DNA of 64,000 nucleotides from Nemophila menziesii (GCA_029959085.1 JARWIR010000015.1:7997017-8061016); one strand, 5' to 3'. Positions 43,890 through 57,500 are shown, counted from the first letter of the stretch. The notes: generated from the letters alone by a model not told the origin. Made by a program: numbers and translations.

Positions 43890-46800
43890 GAAAGTTACAA
43901 ATGTCAAATATTATTACAACTTTGTAGATGCTTATTTAGACAATCTATGCTATTAAAAGTATTTTCTGCTTTCCCAAGATCTAAGTTTCCAACTTTCCTA
44001 CATACTTTTGCTGCTAAATCAGCTATTGTGTTCCGGTCCCTTTTGATATGATATATCTTCCATTCCGGAAATCTTGCTAACCATGTCCAAATTAAATCAA
44101 TTAGTGGTTAACCTTCCAATCTTTTTTTCCCTATCATAAATTCCTTGTACTAATTCGAGATTGTCTGTGAAGAAATTGATCTTTTCGTAGTTTAGGTTTT
44201 CCGAAGCTTTCATAGCTTGTAGGATAGCCCAAGCCTCTTCTTCTTTTGCACTCCTAATTATTTTCCTTTTGCATTTTTTATTACCAACATTTCCTGTCTT
44301 GTCAATCGCAATCGAACCTATCCCTGCTGGTTCTCTTGTATTAATAAATGATGTATCATTAAACCAACTAATTTCGGCAGAATTCAAGATGTCTTTATCA
44401 TCTGTGTTGTCCTTAATCATATATGATTTTTGTTTTTCTTTATTCATGGTAGTTTTATCCTTGTTGCTCTGATTCTTCATAAATATTTTCCTTGTGATTC
44501 GCTTAGAATTACTTATAATTTCACTGACATCCTAGTTCCTCCTCTCGTGGAAACTTTTCATTCTTGCTTTCCATAAGCTCCATAGTATAGCGATAATGTT
44601 ACAAATCATTTTTTTCTTATCCCAGCCATTGTTTGTATAGTTCTCTATCGTTGTGGTAAACCAATCTTTAAATGTATACTTTTCGTCTCTATCTATCTTT
44701 AATTGTAGTGGCGACTCCGCCCATACTGCTGAACTAAAAGGACATTGTATGAAAAGGTGCTCAATTGTTTCTTGTCCGTGCTCGCACCATTCACAAGTCA
44801 CGTTATTAATACATTTCTTCTTTTTTAAATTTTTCTTAGTAGGTATAGCATTCCTAATTATTTTCCATACAAAATTTCTCATTCTAGTTGGAACATTAGA
44901 CGTCCATACCATGGTCCACAATGGTGATTTTCCTTCTCCCATAGATTTTGAAGATGTATTCTCTTCATTGCTTATTTCTTCATATACTAATAGATGGTAT
45001 CCTAATTTGGTTGCATATATTCCATCTTTTGTATGAGGCCATATAATTTTATCTTCATTTTGAACATTGATAATTTGTGTATTTTCAATTTCATAAATCT
45101 CTCTTTTGTTGCAAATTAGGTTCAGTAGGTTCGTATTCCATCCTGTACATCCATTAATTCCGAAACTTTATCTATTGGTATCCAATCACATTTATCCAGT
45201 TTCATTCTTGGTCCAATCCCCGCGTCTTCCCAAATATTTGTTTTTAATCCATTACCTATTTGCCAACAACACTCTTTTTTCAGGAATTGTAGTCCTTTAA
45301 TAATACTACCCCAAATCCAAGACTTCCTTTGTTTAGTTTTTGCGTTCCACATATCCGTATTAGGGTGATGAATTCCTTTATAAACCTGTGCCACTAATGA
45401 GTTAGGGTTATTAACCAATCTCCACGCTTGCTTCGCTAGCATCGCCAAATTCATTTTGTGAAAATCTCGAAATCCCAATCCTCCAATTTTTTTTGATCTC
45501 GTAATATTTTTCCAAGATACCCAATGAATTCTCTTTTTATCCATCAAGTCCCAATAAAAGTTTGATGTAATGCTCGATAATTTTTTACAAAGTGCTTTTG
45601 GAAACTCAAATATTGACATGGCGGTATAGATTGAAGTACTGCCTTTATAAGGACCTCTTTCCCTCCTTCCGATAAATATTTTGATGTCCAACTCGATGCT
45701 TTGTTGACTAATTTGTCTTTAATATAATTTAAGTTTTCTGTTTTAGACCTCTTGAGAGTAAGTGGTAATCCTAAATATTTACCCAATGAGTTCGTGCTAG
45801 ATATTCCCAATTTGTTTTCTAATTAAATTTTCAAGATCTCATTTATGCCTTTACTAAATAAAATGGAAGATTTTCCATAATTGATAGCTTGTCCTGAAGC
45901 TCGGCAGTATAAATCCAATATTTCTTTGAATTTATCAAACTCTTTTGAATTAGCCTCCATGAAGAAAAGGGCATCGTCGGCAAACAGTAAATGTGTTAGA
46001 ATTGGGCACTTTCTAGCTAATCTTAGGCCTTTGAAATTCGCATTCTCCGTATATTCTTTGATGAGATATATTAGAGCTTCTGTCATAATAGAAAATAGAA
46101 ATGGTGATAATGAATCACCTTGTCTAAGTCCTCTTTCCGTATTGAATTTAGCTAATCTATCCCCGTTAATTTTGATTTGCATGCTAACCGTTAATATACG
46201 CATGAAGACTAATTTTCTCCATTTTTCACAAATACCAATTTGTTTCAATACTTACATCAGAAAATCCCAATTGACTCTGTCATAAGCCTTGGCCATATCA
46301 ATATTTACCGCCGCATAATTTTTCTTCGAATTTCGTTTACAACTTAAGAATTAGGAAACCTCCTGTGCCACTAAAATGTTGTATTGAATGCTTCTTCCTT
46401 TTATGTAAGCTAATTGTGTTTGTGAGATTATAGTGTCCATATGAGGTTGAAGTCTAAGCGCCAAAATTTTCACAATTATTTTATAAATGAAATTAATATA
46501 TGCTATGGGTCTATAGTCTCTTGGATCTTCTTGTGATTCACCTTTAGGGATCAAGGTTATTAGTGTATCATTAATCTCTTCAATATTGCATTTAATGTTG
46601 AAAAAATCCCACACTATTCCAATGACATCTTCTTCGACGATTTCCCAAAATTCTTGATAAAAAGTTACCCGTTAGCCCATCAGGTCCAGGTGCTTTTGCT
46701 CCCGACATACTGAATACGGCTTCTCTAATTTCATCCTTGTCTGGCATCTTGATCAGCTTATTATTTATTTCATCAGTAACTTTGCATGGAATATATCCCG

Positions 46801-48052
46801 TGATATCTATATCATCCTTTTCTTTTTCTTTCTTGAATAGTGTAATATAGTAGTTTTGAAATATACTTTTTATCTCTTCCATGTCCTCCTTCCAGTATCC
46901 ATTTTCATCTTTAATCGCAACAATCCTATTAATGTTTCTTCTCACTTTAGTGCTATTATGAAAGTATGTTGTATTTTTATCTCCGCATTGTATATGTTGA
47001 TCTCTTGCCCTATCTGCCCTGTACACTTCCTCTTTTTCCCATAAGTTTTCAATTTCCTTCTTGATCTCTTTCACTTTATCATGTTGGTAATCACATTTTT
47101 CTTCATCTTGAAGTAGTTCTAATTATTGTTATAATTCAATTATTCTTCGTTTTGAGTTAGGAAATGCGTTCCTGCTCCATTTTGTTAATGATTTGCAAGT
47201 TCTATTCCTCTTTACTTGAAAATTAGTTATTGAATTTCCTTTATTAATAGTAACCCATGAGTTTTTAATAATCTCCAAAAATTTCTCTTCTTCTAACCAT
47301 CTTGAGTCAAATATAAAGTGTTTTTTGTTTGAATTGTTTTTGAGTTCTCTTTCTAGTATTAATGGGGACTGATCCGATCCCACAGCCGAAGGTACTTTGA
47401 TGATTGCATTCGGGAAGATTTCTAAAAAATTTAAGTTGCAAAGTCCTCTATATAGTTTTTCTCAAATATTTTCTTTCCCTTCTCTATTATTATTCCATGT
47501 ATAAAAACATCCTTTTGATTATAGTTCTATCAAACCGTTATCTCTAATGAATTTATTGAACATTATAATTCGATCCTAGTTTGCTTGATTTTTACCTTCT
47601 TTCTTGGCAAATTGTGCTACTTCATTGAAGTCCCCTATCAATAAGATAGCTTTCTCCTGTTTTGTGATCCATTTTGTTAGTTCTTCCCATAGTTTATATC
47701 TAACAATATCATCACAGGGTGCATACACAAACACTAGGAACCAGGTCCTATCACTTAGTTCATTAATTTTACACAATACATAATAAGGACTAGAGAACCA
47801 AATTCTAAGATTAACATTTTCTTTCCATGCCACTAAAACCCCTCCTGACTTTGAATGAGAGCCAAATGGGTTAACATAGTGGATGTACTTGAAAGACTCA
47901 AAAGCTTTAATAGAACTAACACCATCACATCTTAATTTTGACTCTAATAAACACAAAATAGATATGTTAAATCTAGATAGCAGGGACTTTAGGCTGCGTT
48001 GAGTCAAGGTTGCCCTCACACCTTGGCAGTTCCATAACATGCAATTATCCAT
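43890..48052 (-). pseudogene. LINE ORF2: endonuclease, reverse transcriptase, zf-RVT, RNase H (several stops)
   Basis: From ATG at 48052: an AP-endonuclease-like domain (MDNCMLWNCQGV, LLESKL, YAPCDD, LIGDFNEV), then the RT domain with GAKAPGPDGLTGNFL, LIPKGE, DYRPIAYIN, KAYDRVNWDF, LRQGDSLSPFLFSI and the catalytic FADDALFF near 45990. Next come a connection region (GGLGFRDFHKMNLAMLAKQA), a zf-RVT (CEWCEHGQETIEHLFIQCPF near 44770) and an RNase H domain (from 44480; EEAWAILQAM, FFTDNLELV, then HIKRDRNTIADLAAKVC near 44010). Premature stops or frameshifts lie near 47575, 47128, 46615, 46350, 46249, 45822 and 44095, so the ORF is dead. Motif spacing is otherwise full length, which argues for fairly recent inactivation. 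Confidence 0.88.
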
Positions 48053-48174
48053 TAATCACGGTCACATAAGCATTATCTCCATTCTCCATCATGAGACCAG
48101 TGTTGCTCCTTCTCACAGGTGGAACCTCAGAAGTAGCAGCATCATTCGAATCACTTTTGCTTTCAAAATCCTTC

Positions 48175-49921
48175 TCACATGTAATTTACCATTCCGCCTA
48201 TAGGTTGAGGATTAAGGCCTTCCTTTAACATGAATTGGTGTTTGACATCACTCAAACAATCATAGAGATCATCCATGAAAAGTTGGATTTCTCCTATCAT
48301 CTTGCCCATCATTTCAAATTCTTCCTGCTTCCTTCTCTTACTAGCAAAAATTTCAGCATTAATGTCCTCTGGATTCTTTCTCTTCTGAAGGTTGTTAAGG
48401 TTTAAATCAACCCGTTCATCAGTAGTTTGAAACGCCATCTTGTTAGAGTTCCTTTCACCCATGCTTTCCACCATCCAATGTTTGTTATATAAGAAGTTGT
48501 TTATTTCCTTCTGCGCTTCAAGGTTGATGTCTGGCGCTATTGCGACATCATTTTCAAGGTTGTTCAACATACCTGACCTACCATCAAACCTAAATTTTGT
48601 TCTTCTCTCACGTTCCTCAACTGTCGCAACCACTATTGCCTTACCTTTGTCACGTACTCTTGTTTCTTTCCCACCTCCCACTTTATAGTTTTCTCTGTCC
48701 CCATGAAGGAAGTCTCTGTAGAGTTCTTCAATTGTACTGTATTTAGAATTCATCATCTCCTTGACACTATCACTGTTAACAACAAGACTTTTTCCCATAT
48801 CATTCCATTCACTTTGAAAAGCCCTATAGAGACCTGGAAATTTCGTTGCAGAGATTTCAAAGGGCTCATCTGGTAGTTCAATCCCATTAGTTATGTCCCC
48901 CCAATAAACATGTGTTTTCTCTTTTCCTCTTGCTTGATTCAGAGCCATCGTTCTTCTTCTCTTTATTTGAGTTATCCACATCAGTTTGAATAGGTATTTG
49001 GATAGACCCAACTTCAAAAGTCGATGTATTTCCAGTTGGTTCTCCTTGTCGTGAATCCTTGTCTGTATCCTCATCATCTCCATCAAATCTTCTAAAAGGA
49101 TAGAAACGTATTATCTCATCGAAAACTCCCCACCTGTCTCTCTTTCTGATCACGAAAAGGGGCTTATCTTCACTCTTCACTGTTAAATCTTTACTCCAAT
49201 TAGTGAGCTTGAAGGAAGAGTCGTTCCATCTTGGCTTCACAATGCAGGTTGAGCAAGCGTTCTTATTGTGCCCTAGAACATCACAATTGAAGCAATACAT
49301 CCTGATGTTTTCATAGATGAACGCTACCCAAGCAGGTCCTTCAAACTGTTCTATGTATACGCCAGTCTTTAGTGCTTTAGTAGTATCAAATTTGACTCTA
49401 AATCGTATTAGCTCCTGATCTTCCTTATCTACCACTGGGTGATCAATTTCAGTGACTTCACCGATATAGTTTCCCAACATCTCTATTGTGTCAATGTTAC
49501 ATTGAATTCCAGCCAAGCCATAAACACGAAACCACGCAGCATAATTGATGAGGTCCAAATCTTTTATCTTCTCGCCTTCATTCAACTTAGCAATCAGAAC
49601 TTGCATAGATTGAATGAGGCAAGGTCTGATGAAATAAAGTCTATTTGCCTCTTCTTCATCATCCAAAGTTAATTTGAAAACATTTGGTGAGTCTTCTTCA
49701 AAGATTACCCTACATCTTATATTCCAGTTGTCGAGAACAGCCTTTCTGAAAATCGGAAGTGGGATGATTCTCTCAGATATGACTTTGGCTACGAGGTTGA
49801 ACTCAATGATTTTTGGTTTTAATGCTGCAGCTTTCGTTGAGAGTGATAGAATGACAAATTTTTCAAGATTTTCTTCTGATATTTTTGCTATAGGTAATGA
49901 ATGGTTAACTTTTGTGGCCAT
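48175..49921 (-). pseudogene. LINE ORF1 (DUF4283/CCHC nucleic-acid-binding protein), one frameshift
   Basis: ATG at 49921 (MATKVNHSLPIAKISEENLE). A DUF4283-like region follows (CRVIFEEDSPNVFKLTLDDE, AAWFRVYGLAGIQCN, LGNYIGEVTEID), then a zinc knuckle CFNCDVLGHNKNACSTC. The frame then becomes rich in Lys, Glu and Asp. Between about 49000 and 48900 the reading frame shifts and continues to 48175 with a C-terminal coiled-coil-like stretch (KRRKQEEFEMMGKMIGEIQ). Total about 580 residues. This protein binds LINE RNA in plant L1-like elements. One indel is the only break I see. Confidence 0.85.
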
Positions 49922-50078
49922 TGTTGAAGGAATATTTGTGATATGAGTGTAAGAGGATTGGGTTGTTTTTCTGCAGAAGGTACTTAAACTCCACATATAT
50001 AGGAGATGAAGAGGCTTTGTGATATTAACTGTCGTTCCTTTATTGCATGTGTAGCAGAGAATTTTTGGCACACGTTCA

Positions 50079-50434
50079 AATAGCTTACGAAATAAAACTA
50101 ACTAATTTAAAATAATATAATATCAGTCTTAAACAATTATAACTAAACTAATAATATCTTCGTTAATCAAAACCAAAAATATTAAACATGGCTAAAACTT
50201 AATCCGTGTTGTATCACTTATTTTGTGATGTTATAGGATTTAGCAAATTTTGTGGAGTGTTACAACCCGAATATATGAAAACCTCGATTAGCTATTGCTA
50301 AGGATAATTTAAAAATATATGGTGAAGAGAAAAATAAACTAGAAATATACTTAATTGGAAAGATAATGTTTTTAGTGACAGATATTTGAACTTCTACACA
50401 TAATTGTGTTATATATGTTTGACTTACTATTATG
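50079..50434. repeat. Unit segment upstream of hAT remnant (copy 3)
   Basis: Collinear with 33746-34105. No gene seen. Confidence 0.7.
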
Positions 50435-51620
50435 CTGATGATGATTAGGTGTGGCAATAAATATTATCCGTTTTTGTATGGTCGAGGACCAAAAGTGGGA
50501 TATCATGAGTTTGTGTTTGGTATGTATTGTGCATATTCTTAACATTGTTTTAAGAGAGGTCTAAAAGAGTTAGAAGGTTATATAAAAGGTATTCATGACT
50601 TTGGTAGATTTGTTAGATTTGCGCCTAGTATATCTCCTTTGCTTATAAATTGTGGTGATTTATGTGAAGTTGATTAAAGAATTTGTTGAGTCTTGAAATT
50701 GATTCACATTAAAACTTAACTTGTAAAAGCTAAATAGTTTTGTACTTTTTAACGAGCTTCTAATAGGATAGCTAAAAAAGATACTAAGTTCACGTATTAC
50801 TTTGAGGATGATGGTAGATCCCTTCCCACTTTAGTGGATTGAATAAAAAACCCCCAATATTCAGTTCTTGAGTTTGTTCTAGCATGCCACTTTACATTTT
50901 TGTGGTACTTTATATGTTACATCTAAATATTTTTTGATGAGATATTTTTATTCATTCAAATATAAAAGGGTTGTGTAGTTATAATGATTTAATGTTCCAA
51001 ACGATGGCTAAAACATTTTGGAGAAGTTGCATAAATATTTGGGGTTTGAAAGTGTAAATTTTATGTGTTTTATTAGAGATGTATTAGATCCATGGATAAA
51101 ATTATCATTTGGAATGGTATATCAACAAGATATATGGTTCAGATAATGGTTATTTTTTAGTATATGTAAACGTATCCTTGGAGAGGTTATTTAATGCTTA
51201 AGTTGTTGTTCCAACTAGTTGACATGATGTTGCACCAAGTACTTGTTCCTATTCTATAGAAAATCCAATCATTGTTGATCCACAAACACAGAATGCTTTA
51301 ATTTTAAAAGGTTCATGGATGAGAAAAACTGTTTCCATAAGGAAATCCAATCTAGAGAAGTATTTGGATAAGATAATTGAGACTGCTTCTAATGAATTTG
51401 ATGTCCTTCAATGATGGAAGACGAATAATAGGAGGTATGTGTATTTGTACAAAATGGAAAAAGAATTTATGGTAATCATGTTGATGACAATAAATTTTGA
51501 ATCAATGTTTAGTACCAGTGGTTGGGTGTTTGATCCATGTCGTAGTTGATTAAACCCAAAGACTATTCAAGCAGTCATGTGTACACAGAATTGGATTTGG
51601 GAGTCCTCCTCTTATAACCT
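50435..51620 (+). pseudogene. hAT transposase remnant without Helitron (empty site)
   Basis: Same hAT remnant as 34110-39330, uninterrupted. 51004-51110 gives the LEKLHKYLGFESV block, and 51310-51600 gives SNLEKYLDKIIETASNEFDV, NNRRYVYLYKMEKEF and FESMFSTSGWVFDPCRS-type sequence. Stops remain (for example at 51414 in VLQ-stop-WK). The sequence TTAGTATATGTAAACG at about 51157-51172 is the uninterrupted Helitron target. Confidence 0.82.
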
Positions 51621-53084
51621 TCATAAATTAATGGATATCGTCAAAAAAATGGAAGGGGCTTGATTATGGATAAGGAGAAGATTTTTCAAGCATAACCTGA
51701 ATCCACTTAAAACAAGGGATTCAAAGTTTATGCGAACCCATCCTACCCTTTGGTTGGCTTAATATTTAAGGTCTTAATATATATACACATAAATCACACA
51801 TGGAAAATTGTAAATGTAAATGAGTTTTTGTTAAGTAAGTTTATTAAAATTGGTTGGAAACATTAATTGGGGTTGAAATGGGGTTTTTTACATTATAGGG
51901 GTATGTAATATAAAAGATTGAAATTTCCCAAGATATTGAAATATAATCGTGCATAAGTGAGTGTAACACAATCACTACTAAAAAATGGACAGTGGGTTTG
52001 TGTAAGGAAGTTGTATTTATAAGGGGGTAGCATGAGAATTTGAAAGTACATTGAGATATAATTCTTTCAAAAATAACTCAAGAAGGTAAAATGTAAAAAA
52101 ATCAATAACTAAAAGGATTAACAATTATAAGATAAATAATTAGAGGGGCTAATAAATAAATAAAGTTTAATATAACCTGAGTAAAACCCTAATTTCACAT
52201 AATAGCCGTCTTCTTCTCCATATCCATCTCAGCCGACATATCGTCTCTCCAAATTCATTAACTTTGGTTCCTTTCAACACCACTAACAAAACATTCTCCC
52301 CTACTCACGACTCCCCCTTTTAAATCCATTAACTACAGACAGTGTGTTTCAAAGACTCAATATATTTCAACTCTCTCAATGCCCATTAAATCATCGACGT
52401 TGAGATAATATTTTTTCTATAAGGTATTTCTCAAGCTTTTTCTATATTGATTTAGTTTATTTAAAAAAAATTAAAGATAAATTTTTTTTTACCTTTTTAT
52501 CTAGATCATATGATGAATTAATTCACAATATTTTTTAGTTTTGAGGATGAATTGAATATTGATATAGCGTAGCGTTATGCATACATATATAGTAATTACA
52601 ATTGAAAGTGTGATTGTAATTTTTCAGTTCACTTGTAAACTTTCTACGGTATACGTGTTGTCATTTTGTTTTATTGCGCATAACTTCAATGGTAAGAAAC
52701 TTGAAAGATTTCTTTAGTTATTTATTTTGTTTTTAAATGATTTTTTGTTCTATCTAATGAAATGTGTTGATTTGCCCTTTTTTGATATAAAATTAGTTTT
52801 AGTTGCTTTGTAAGTTTTGTTGAATATATATATATATATCAAAATTTCGTTTGAAAAATAAATATAAATACAAATTGGGGTTTCATCTTCAAATATGTTA
52901 ATTTTTTGTATTACTATTTTTTTTTATGAATCTGGTTTTAACTAGTCAAATACCACTTTTGAAAATTTCATTGGTCAAACTCCATTTTGTTTGTAAAGTA
53001 ATAAAATATAAGTTTTTATTTTATTATTGTCTCGTAGTTATTTGCATATAAAATTTATTTTTATTAATTATTTGTTACTTTTAT
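51621..53084 (+). repeat. Tail segment of the repeated unit with telo-box (copy c)
   Basis: Collinear with 39331-40794. Telo-box at 52184-52192. No gene seen. Confidence 0.7.
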
Positions 53085-55060
53085 TAATGGTGGGCAATAA
53101 TTAACTTAAACCGAGCTAACCCGGCGTGGAAAATATTTTTTTTCTTTGGCCAAATCATAGGGCATAAAAATCCTTATTTGAGACCAAAAAAATGAGCCAC
53201 AGGCCGGGATAGTACAGAACAAGTTCACACGGGTTAACCCAATTAACCTAAAGAGGGTCATAGTACATGTCATGTCAATAAGATAGCATATAAATTAATC
53301 GTGTTACATTATCCATGTAGGACAAAAAGCACGTGCATTTGTGCTTTAGGCGAGCAAATGTGCGTAATAGGCAAGAACATATGGGAACAAGGTGCAAAAA
53401 TGTACACAGAATGCACACAAAGCTTGCATTATGCGTCATTTTCTAATCCAATCTGGTCTTTTTGTCCCACATCAATATTTTGTGGGAAACTTTTTTCATT
53501 TTTGGTCTACAAATACTAGCTCAAATATGTTTAAGTGTTGTGACTTGACACCCCTCCTCCCCTCCTTCGCCCCCCCCCCCCCCTTCCCCCCCTCCCCCCA
53601 CCACCCCGCACCCCACACACTCCCTCTTTTTTGTCTTTGTTGGGTGGAATTTTTTTTTTATATTTGAACCCCTTTGGTTAAATTTAACTATTAATCGTTA
53701 TCATTTGATCCCTGTAGGTTATTAAATTTTATTATTTGACCCCGATATCTAGTGGTTTTTCAATTAAATAGGGTAGGTTGGTTTTCCAATTATTAGAAAC
53801 TGAAGTTATTGGTCTCGGATTATAGTAAAGGAAATACGGATCTGGTACCCAACCCGAGTTCACCCGTAACTTATATGTACTCTATTATTTATAAATTGTA
53901 TTTATTTTATAAAAATTTGTTTAGATTTGAAAAAAAATATATGATGTTTAATTTTTAAAATTTAAACACATTGAGCCCAAATATATTTTTACTCTTTTAT
54001 ACAAAAACAAAATTGATTAATTTGAGTTATAAATTGGACCAATCAATGTTGCACTTAACATAGTCCTCTTTAATCACATGCAAATATTTCAAATGGTTTG
54101 GTATATAACATACAACCCAATAATGCCATCTAATTTCGTTTTACTTTTTACAGGTTATGTTATATGCAAGAAATATGTTTTATTTAGAGAAAAAGTTCGT
54201 TGGTCATGCCATTTCAATAAAAAAACAACAATAATGAAGAAGGTAACATACATCACCCTCTATTATGAAATGACATGACACTTTTAGTAAATCAATTTCA
54301 CAATACTTTATAATTGTGGGTTAAAATTTGGAAGGATAAATTAAGTTTTTTGATGTATTAATTTTTTCAAGTTAATTTTCTAATAATTCTATTTTTTTGT
54401 TTGAAAAGTGAAATATAAAAAATTTATTATATAATTATTTAATAAATTTATATTTGACAAGTAATATTTTATTCAATATATGTATTTTTTGGTTTAATTT
54501 TAAATTTTAAATTTTTTAATTACACATTACTTATTTAATAGAAAATCAGTAACTATAATATTTAAATTTTTAATTTGAATATTTAACTTCAATCTGGCTT
54601 ATTTTTACCAATATACAAAAAATTGTCAATAAATTGGATTATCCTAAGACAATCCGCACAACTAATCTAAATAAGGGCACAAGTTAAAAAATGAGATAAT
54701 ATTTGAAACTATATTAACACAAAATGTATTGTGAATCATATAGTGCAATTCGTAAAAATACTAATATCTATGATCATTTACATACAGTTATTAAAATTTA
54801 CATACAATTATTTAAGGTTATATTCCTCTTCTTTTGGTGACCAATTCAAATATATCCCTATTGAATATGCTTTTGTCTTTACTTTGCTTGAGAACCTTAA
54901 TTTGTTTTTGTCAAGATTTAGCTAACCAGAACCATAGAAGATCGTTCTCTTTCTTCCCAATTAAGTTCTTATCATAGCATAGAAAAATTGTAGAGTATAT
55001 TTTTTTTATATTTTAAAAAATTTTAGATGTTTGTATGAAGATTAAAGTATATGTTTAATC
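53085..55060 (+). repeat. R block copy 4
   Basis: Begins ATGGTGGGCAATAATTAACT. Same landmarks; the C-rich run at 53570-53605 is the longest of all copies. It shares the 400-bp internal deletion with copy 3, indicating that copies 3 and 4 are closest relatives. The MITE remnant is absent here. Confidence 0.85.
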
Positions 55061-55089
55061 AAAGTGGGTTGTTGCCCCTAAACCACACT

Positions 55090-56200
55090 TGGCCTCCAAA
55101 CAAACCGTTGTTTATGTGGCTTTGCTAATATTATGTGATACATAGGTACAAAGTACTCGCAAGAATCCTACAAAGTAAGCGAGACTTTTCCCTTTAAATG
55201 GATAAAGAATAAATGGGTCGAAGGCTATTGTGTGAAATATGGCATTTATCGGGAACGATGGAGAAGATAAGACGCCATATTCAATTACTACGCTTAAAAG
55301 ATGGAATGAGATAAGTAGTTATGCATCGAAAGTCAACGTTTGGAAAGATGGTCAAAGTGAAGATATGGCTATTTCATTAACTGATGCGGTTAAGCTTTAC
55401 TTTCCGAGAGGGTAAGATCGAATGGTTAAAATTATACCATGAAAAACTTGGGTATTTAGGCAGTATGGTTGGTTTTGGTGAATTTTTTTTCTTTTTTTTT
55501 TGGTTGAAAGGTTTGTTTTGGTGACTGAATGATATAATTAAGTGGTAACTATTTTGGTTTGTAACTATAAAGTTTGATTCAGCAAAACAATTTTGAAACT
55601 AGCTGTTTTGATATAAACTAGAAATGAAGGCATATGCACTTTGATTATGTGATGCTTATAATGTCTGTATAAGTTTTTATTTAATAAGTTATGCATATCC
55701 AATGGTAGCTTTAAATTACATGGCCACAACTGGAACCAAATGGGGAGTAGTCATGTCCCGTTGCACCAACATTGTGAATCAGGTTATATCCGAATTCCAC
55801 TGACTCTTTATAATTAGACTTATTAATAATTATTAATTTTTTCCCTTATTTTCCAAGTGGTGGAGCTTTACTTTATATACTCGAGTGAAGGGGTCCACAA
55901 AAAGTGGAATGCTGGATATCGAACCAGTTCAGCCGCTGCTACACCATATCAGACAGCTCTCGTGCTGAGTCTTCCTAGAGGAACGGTTCACAAATAATAA
56001 TACTTCACAAGAGACGCTCAGGAATTCAGCTTTTCCTAATACACATGTTAAGGTAGTTATTCTTACTTTCTTGCGATTTTTGAGTGTATTTTATTTGTTT
56101 TTGTTTTTACCCATAAGACAATTAAATCTCTTGCAGGATAAGTGGGCGAAAGGTCTATACATCTCGAGTGTTTGCTATGGAAGAACAGTTTCATGAAGGA
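55090..56200 (+). pseudogene. MUT9-like kinase C-terminal fragment (copy 4), interrupted
   Basis: 55149-55230 encodes GTKYSQESYKVSETFPF-type sequence, then the exon is interrupted at GYC-type sequence by a foreign segment (55232-55715). It resumes at about 55716 with ATTGTKWGVVMSRCTNIVNQ, then 55855-56050 (VVELYFIYSSEGVHKKW, with a frameshift near 55985) and 56137-56195 (LYISSVCYGRTVS with stop). The bases encoding FVTSM were replaced by the inserted segment. Non-functional. Confidence 0.82.
55232..55715 (+). other. Foreign gene-like insertion within the kinase fragment
   Basis: From about 55238 to 55410 one frame is open and reads IGNDGEDKTPYSITTLKRW, then NEISSYASKVNVWKDGQ and ISLTDAVKLYFPR, directly followed by a splice donor-like GGTAAGA. 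The codon pattern and the following T-rich intron-like DNA (55412-55700) look like a captured exon-intron piece. I cannot assign the family. No target duplication or inverted repeats are visible. Confidence 0.5.
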
Positions 56201-56800
56201 GGAAAATCAGAAGATTTTGTCAGTTGTAATAGTGAAAAGATGATTTTATGATGTAGTGACATATTTTCTTTTGTAAACAATTTTGTGAGTTTTTATACAA
56301 GCTAAATCATGACATGTGTATTTTTAGGTAGTTTATGATTTAAGTTATAGTGTTTAATAAGCTTAGAAAGAAAAGCTTGTACATTACTATATAAAGGTTT
56401 ATGAAAATAGTTTCTTACTTAGGTATGGATTATGATTATTAATATAAATGTTTATTTGAAAATAAGATGTTTTGGTTGTGAGGTTATTCCAGTATAAATG
56501 TGTTAATCATTATTATTATTTTCATTTGGGTTTCATTTTCAATGCTCTTTGTTCTATTTTGGTTCAAAGTTGATGATGGTCTAGGAGAATTATAAGACAA
56601 AAAAAAGTAGCCGACAAATAGACAAGACCAGCTGCCAGCCAGATTAAATCTGTGTCCGAGTAGTTGAGAGACTAAATAAGCACAGTAGCTATTTAGAGCC
56701 GAATGAGCGTGATTTTTAATGCAGATTACCTTGACTTATGATTCAGTGTCCCTAAAAAATTTCAATTTCCTTCCTGTCTAGGTAGACTCCCAATGTTATT
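56201..56800 (+). repeat. Post-kinase segment of the unit (copy 4)
   Basis: Closely matches 5815-6430 of copy 0, including 'gccgacaaatagacaag' and 'ggtagactcccaatgtta', and then stops at unrelated DNA. No gene seen. Confidence 0.75.
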
Positions 56801-57500
56801 TAAGTATATAATATATTTATTATATGAGCCAATAATAAAAAAATGCTCATTAAAAAAACTATTAATAAAAAGGTACGTAGAATAAGACTCTTTATAAAAA
56901 ACGGTCCCAACCCAAAATACCTCTACAAATATTAATCAAAAAAAGAAAAAAATTAGAAAAAACAAAACAAAAACTAATACACATGCGCGCGTCCGTGAAT
57001 TTTTTTTAAATCATCATAACTAATTCTAAAAAAAATCAGAAAAATAAAAAATTTATATATTTAAATAAAACAAAATAATATTTACGTCTATAATTTTTTT
57101 GGACGGAATTTCATGATTTGAACAATGAATTTCATGTTTGCGAAAAAAATCACTATTTCAATTAGTGAATTTCATGTTTTAAACAGTGAATCCGTGTATG
57201 CGAAAAAAAAAGAAAAAAAAAAGAAAAAAAAAATTAAAAAACATTATAGACGTTAATATTAATTTGCTTTATCCAAAAGTGCATAATTTTTATTTTTATA
57301 ATTTTTTTAGAACTAGTTATGACGATTTTAAAAAAGAAAATTACGGACAAACACGTGTGTGATGGAAATAGTAGTAGCTTTGTAAAATAGTTGTTGTCTC
57401 CAATATTTGTATTAAAGCTGCAGCATTTCGCATGTTAAAACTATGCACATTAGTGTTGCATAGTTGCTAAGGATTACTTTCCCTATAAAGCTCACGTGTA
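56801..57500. other. AT-rich segment, nothing recognised
   Basis: Contains A-runs and a short repeat of GTGAATTTCATGTTT-type sequence near 57125-57195. No gene seen. Confidence 0.5.

Larger units (their letters stand above)
43876..50078 (-). mobile_element. Nearly full-length plant LINE (L1-like), ~6.2 kb
   Basis: On the minus strand the order is a 5' region, ORF1 (49921-48175), ORF2 (48052 to about 43890) and a 3' tail GGATAAAAAAA ending at 43876. The left flank matches unit sequence at 33530 (gaaataagatgtttt) and the right flank matches unit sequence at 33746. About 200 bp of unit sequence is missing between them, so no clean target duplication is seen and the insertion coincided with, or was followed by, a deletion. 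The right boundary is uncertain by about 10 bp. Confidence 0.85.

Noticed and set aside
48440..49946. Plus-strand open frames across the LINE ORF1
   Set aside because: Antisense shadows of ORF1; no independent evidence.
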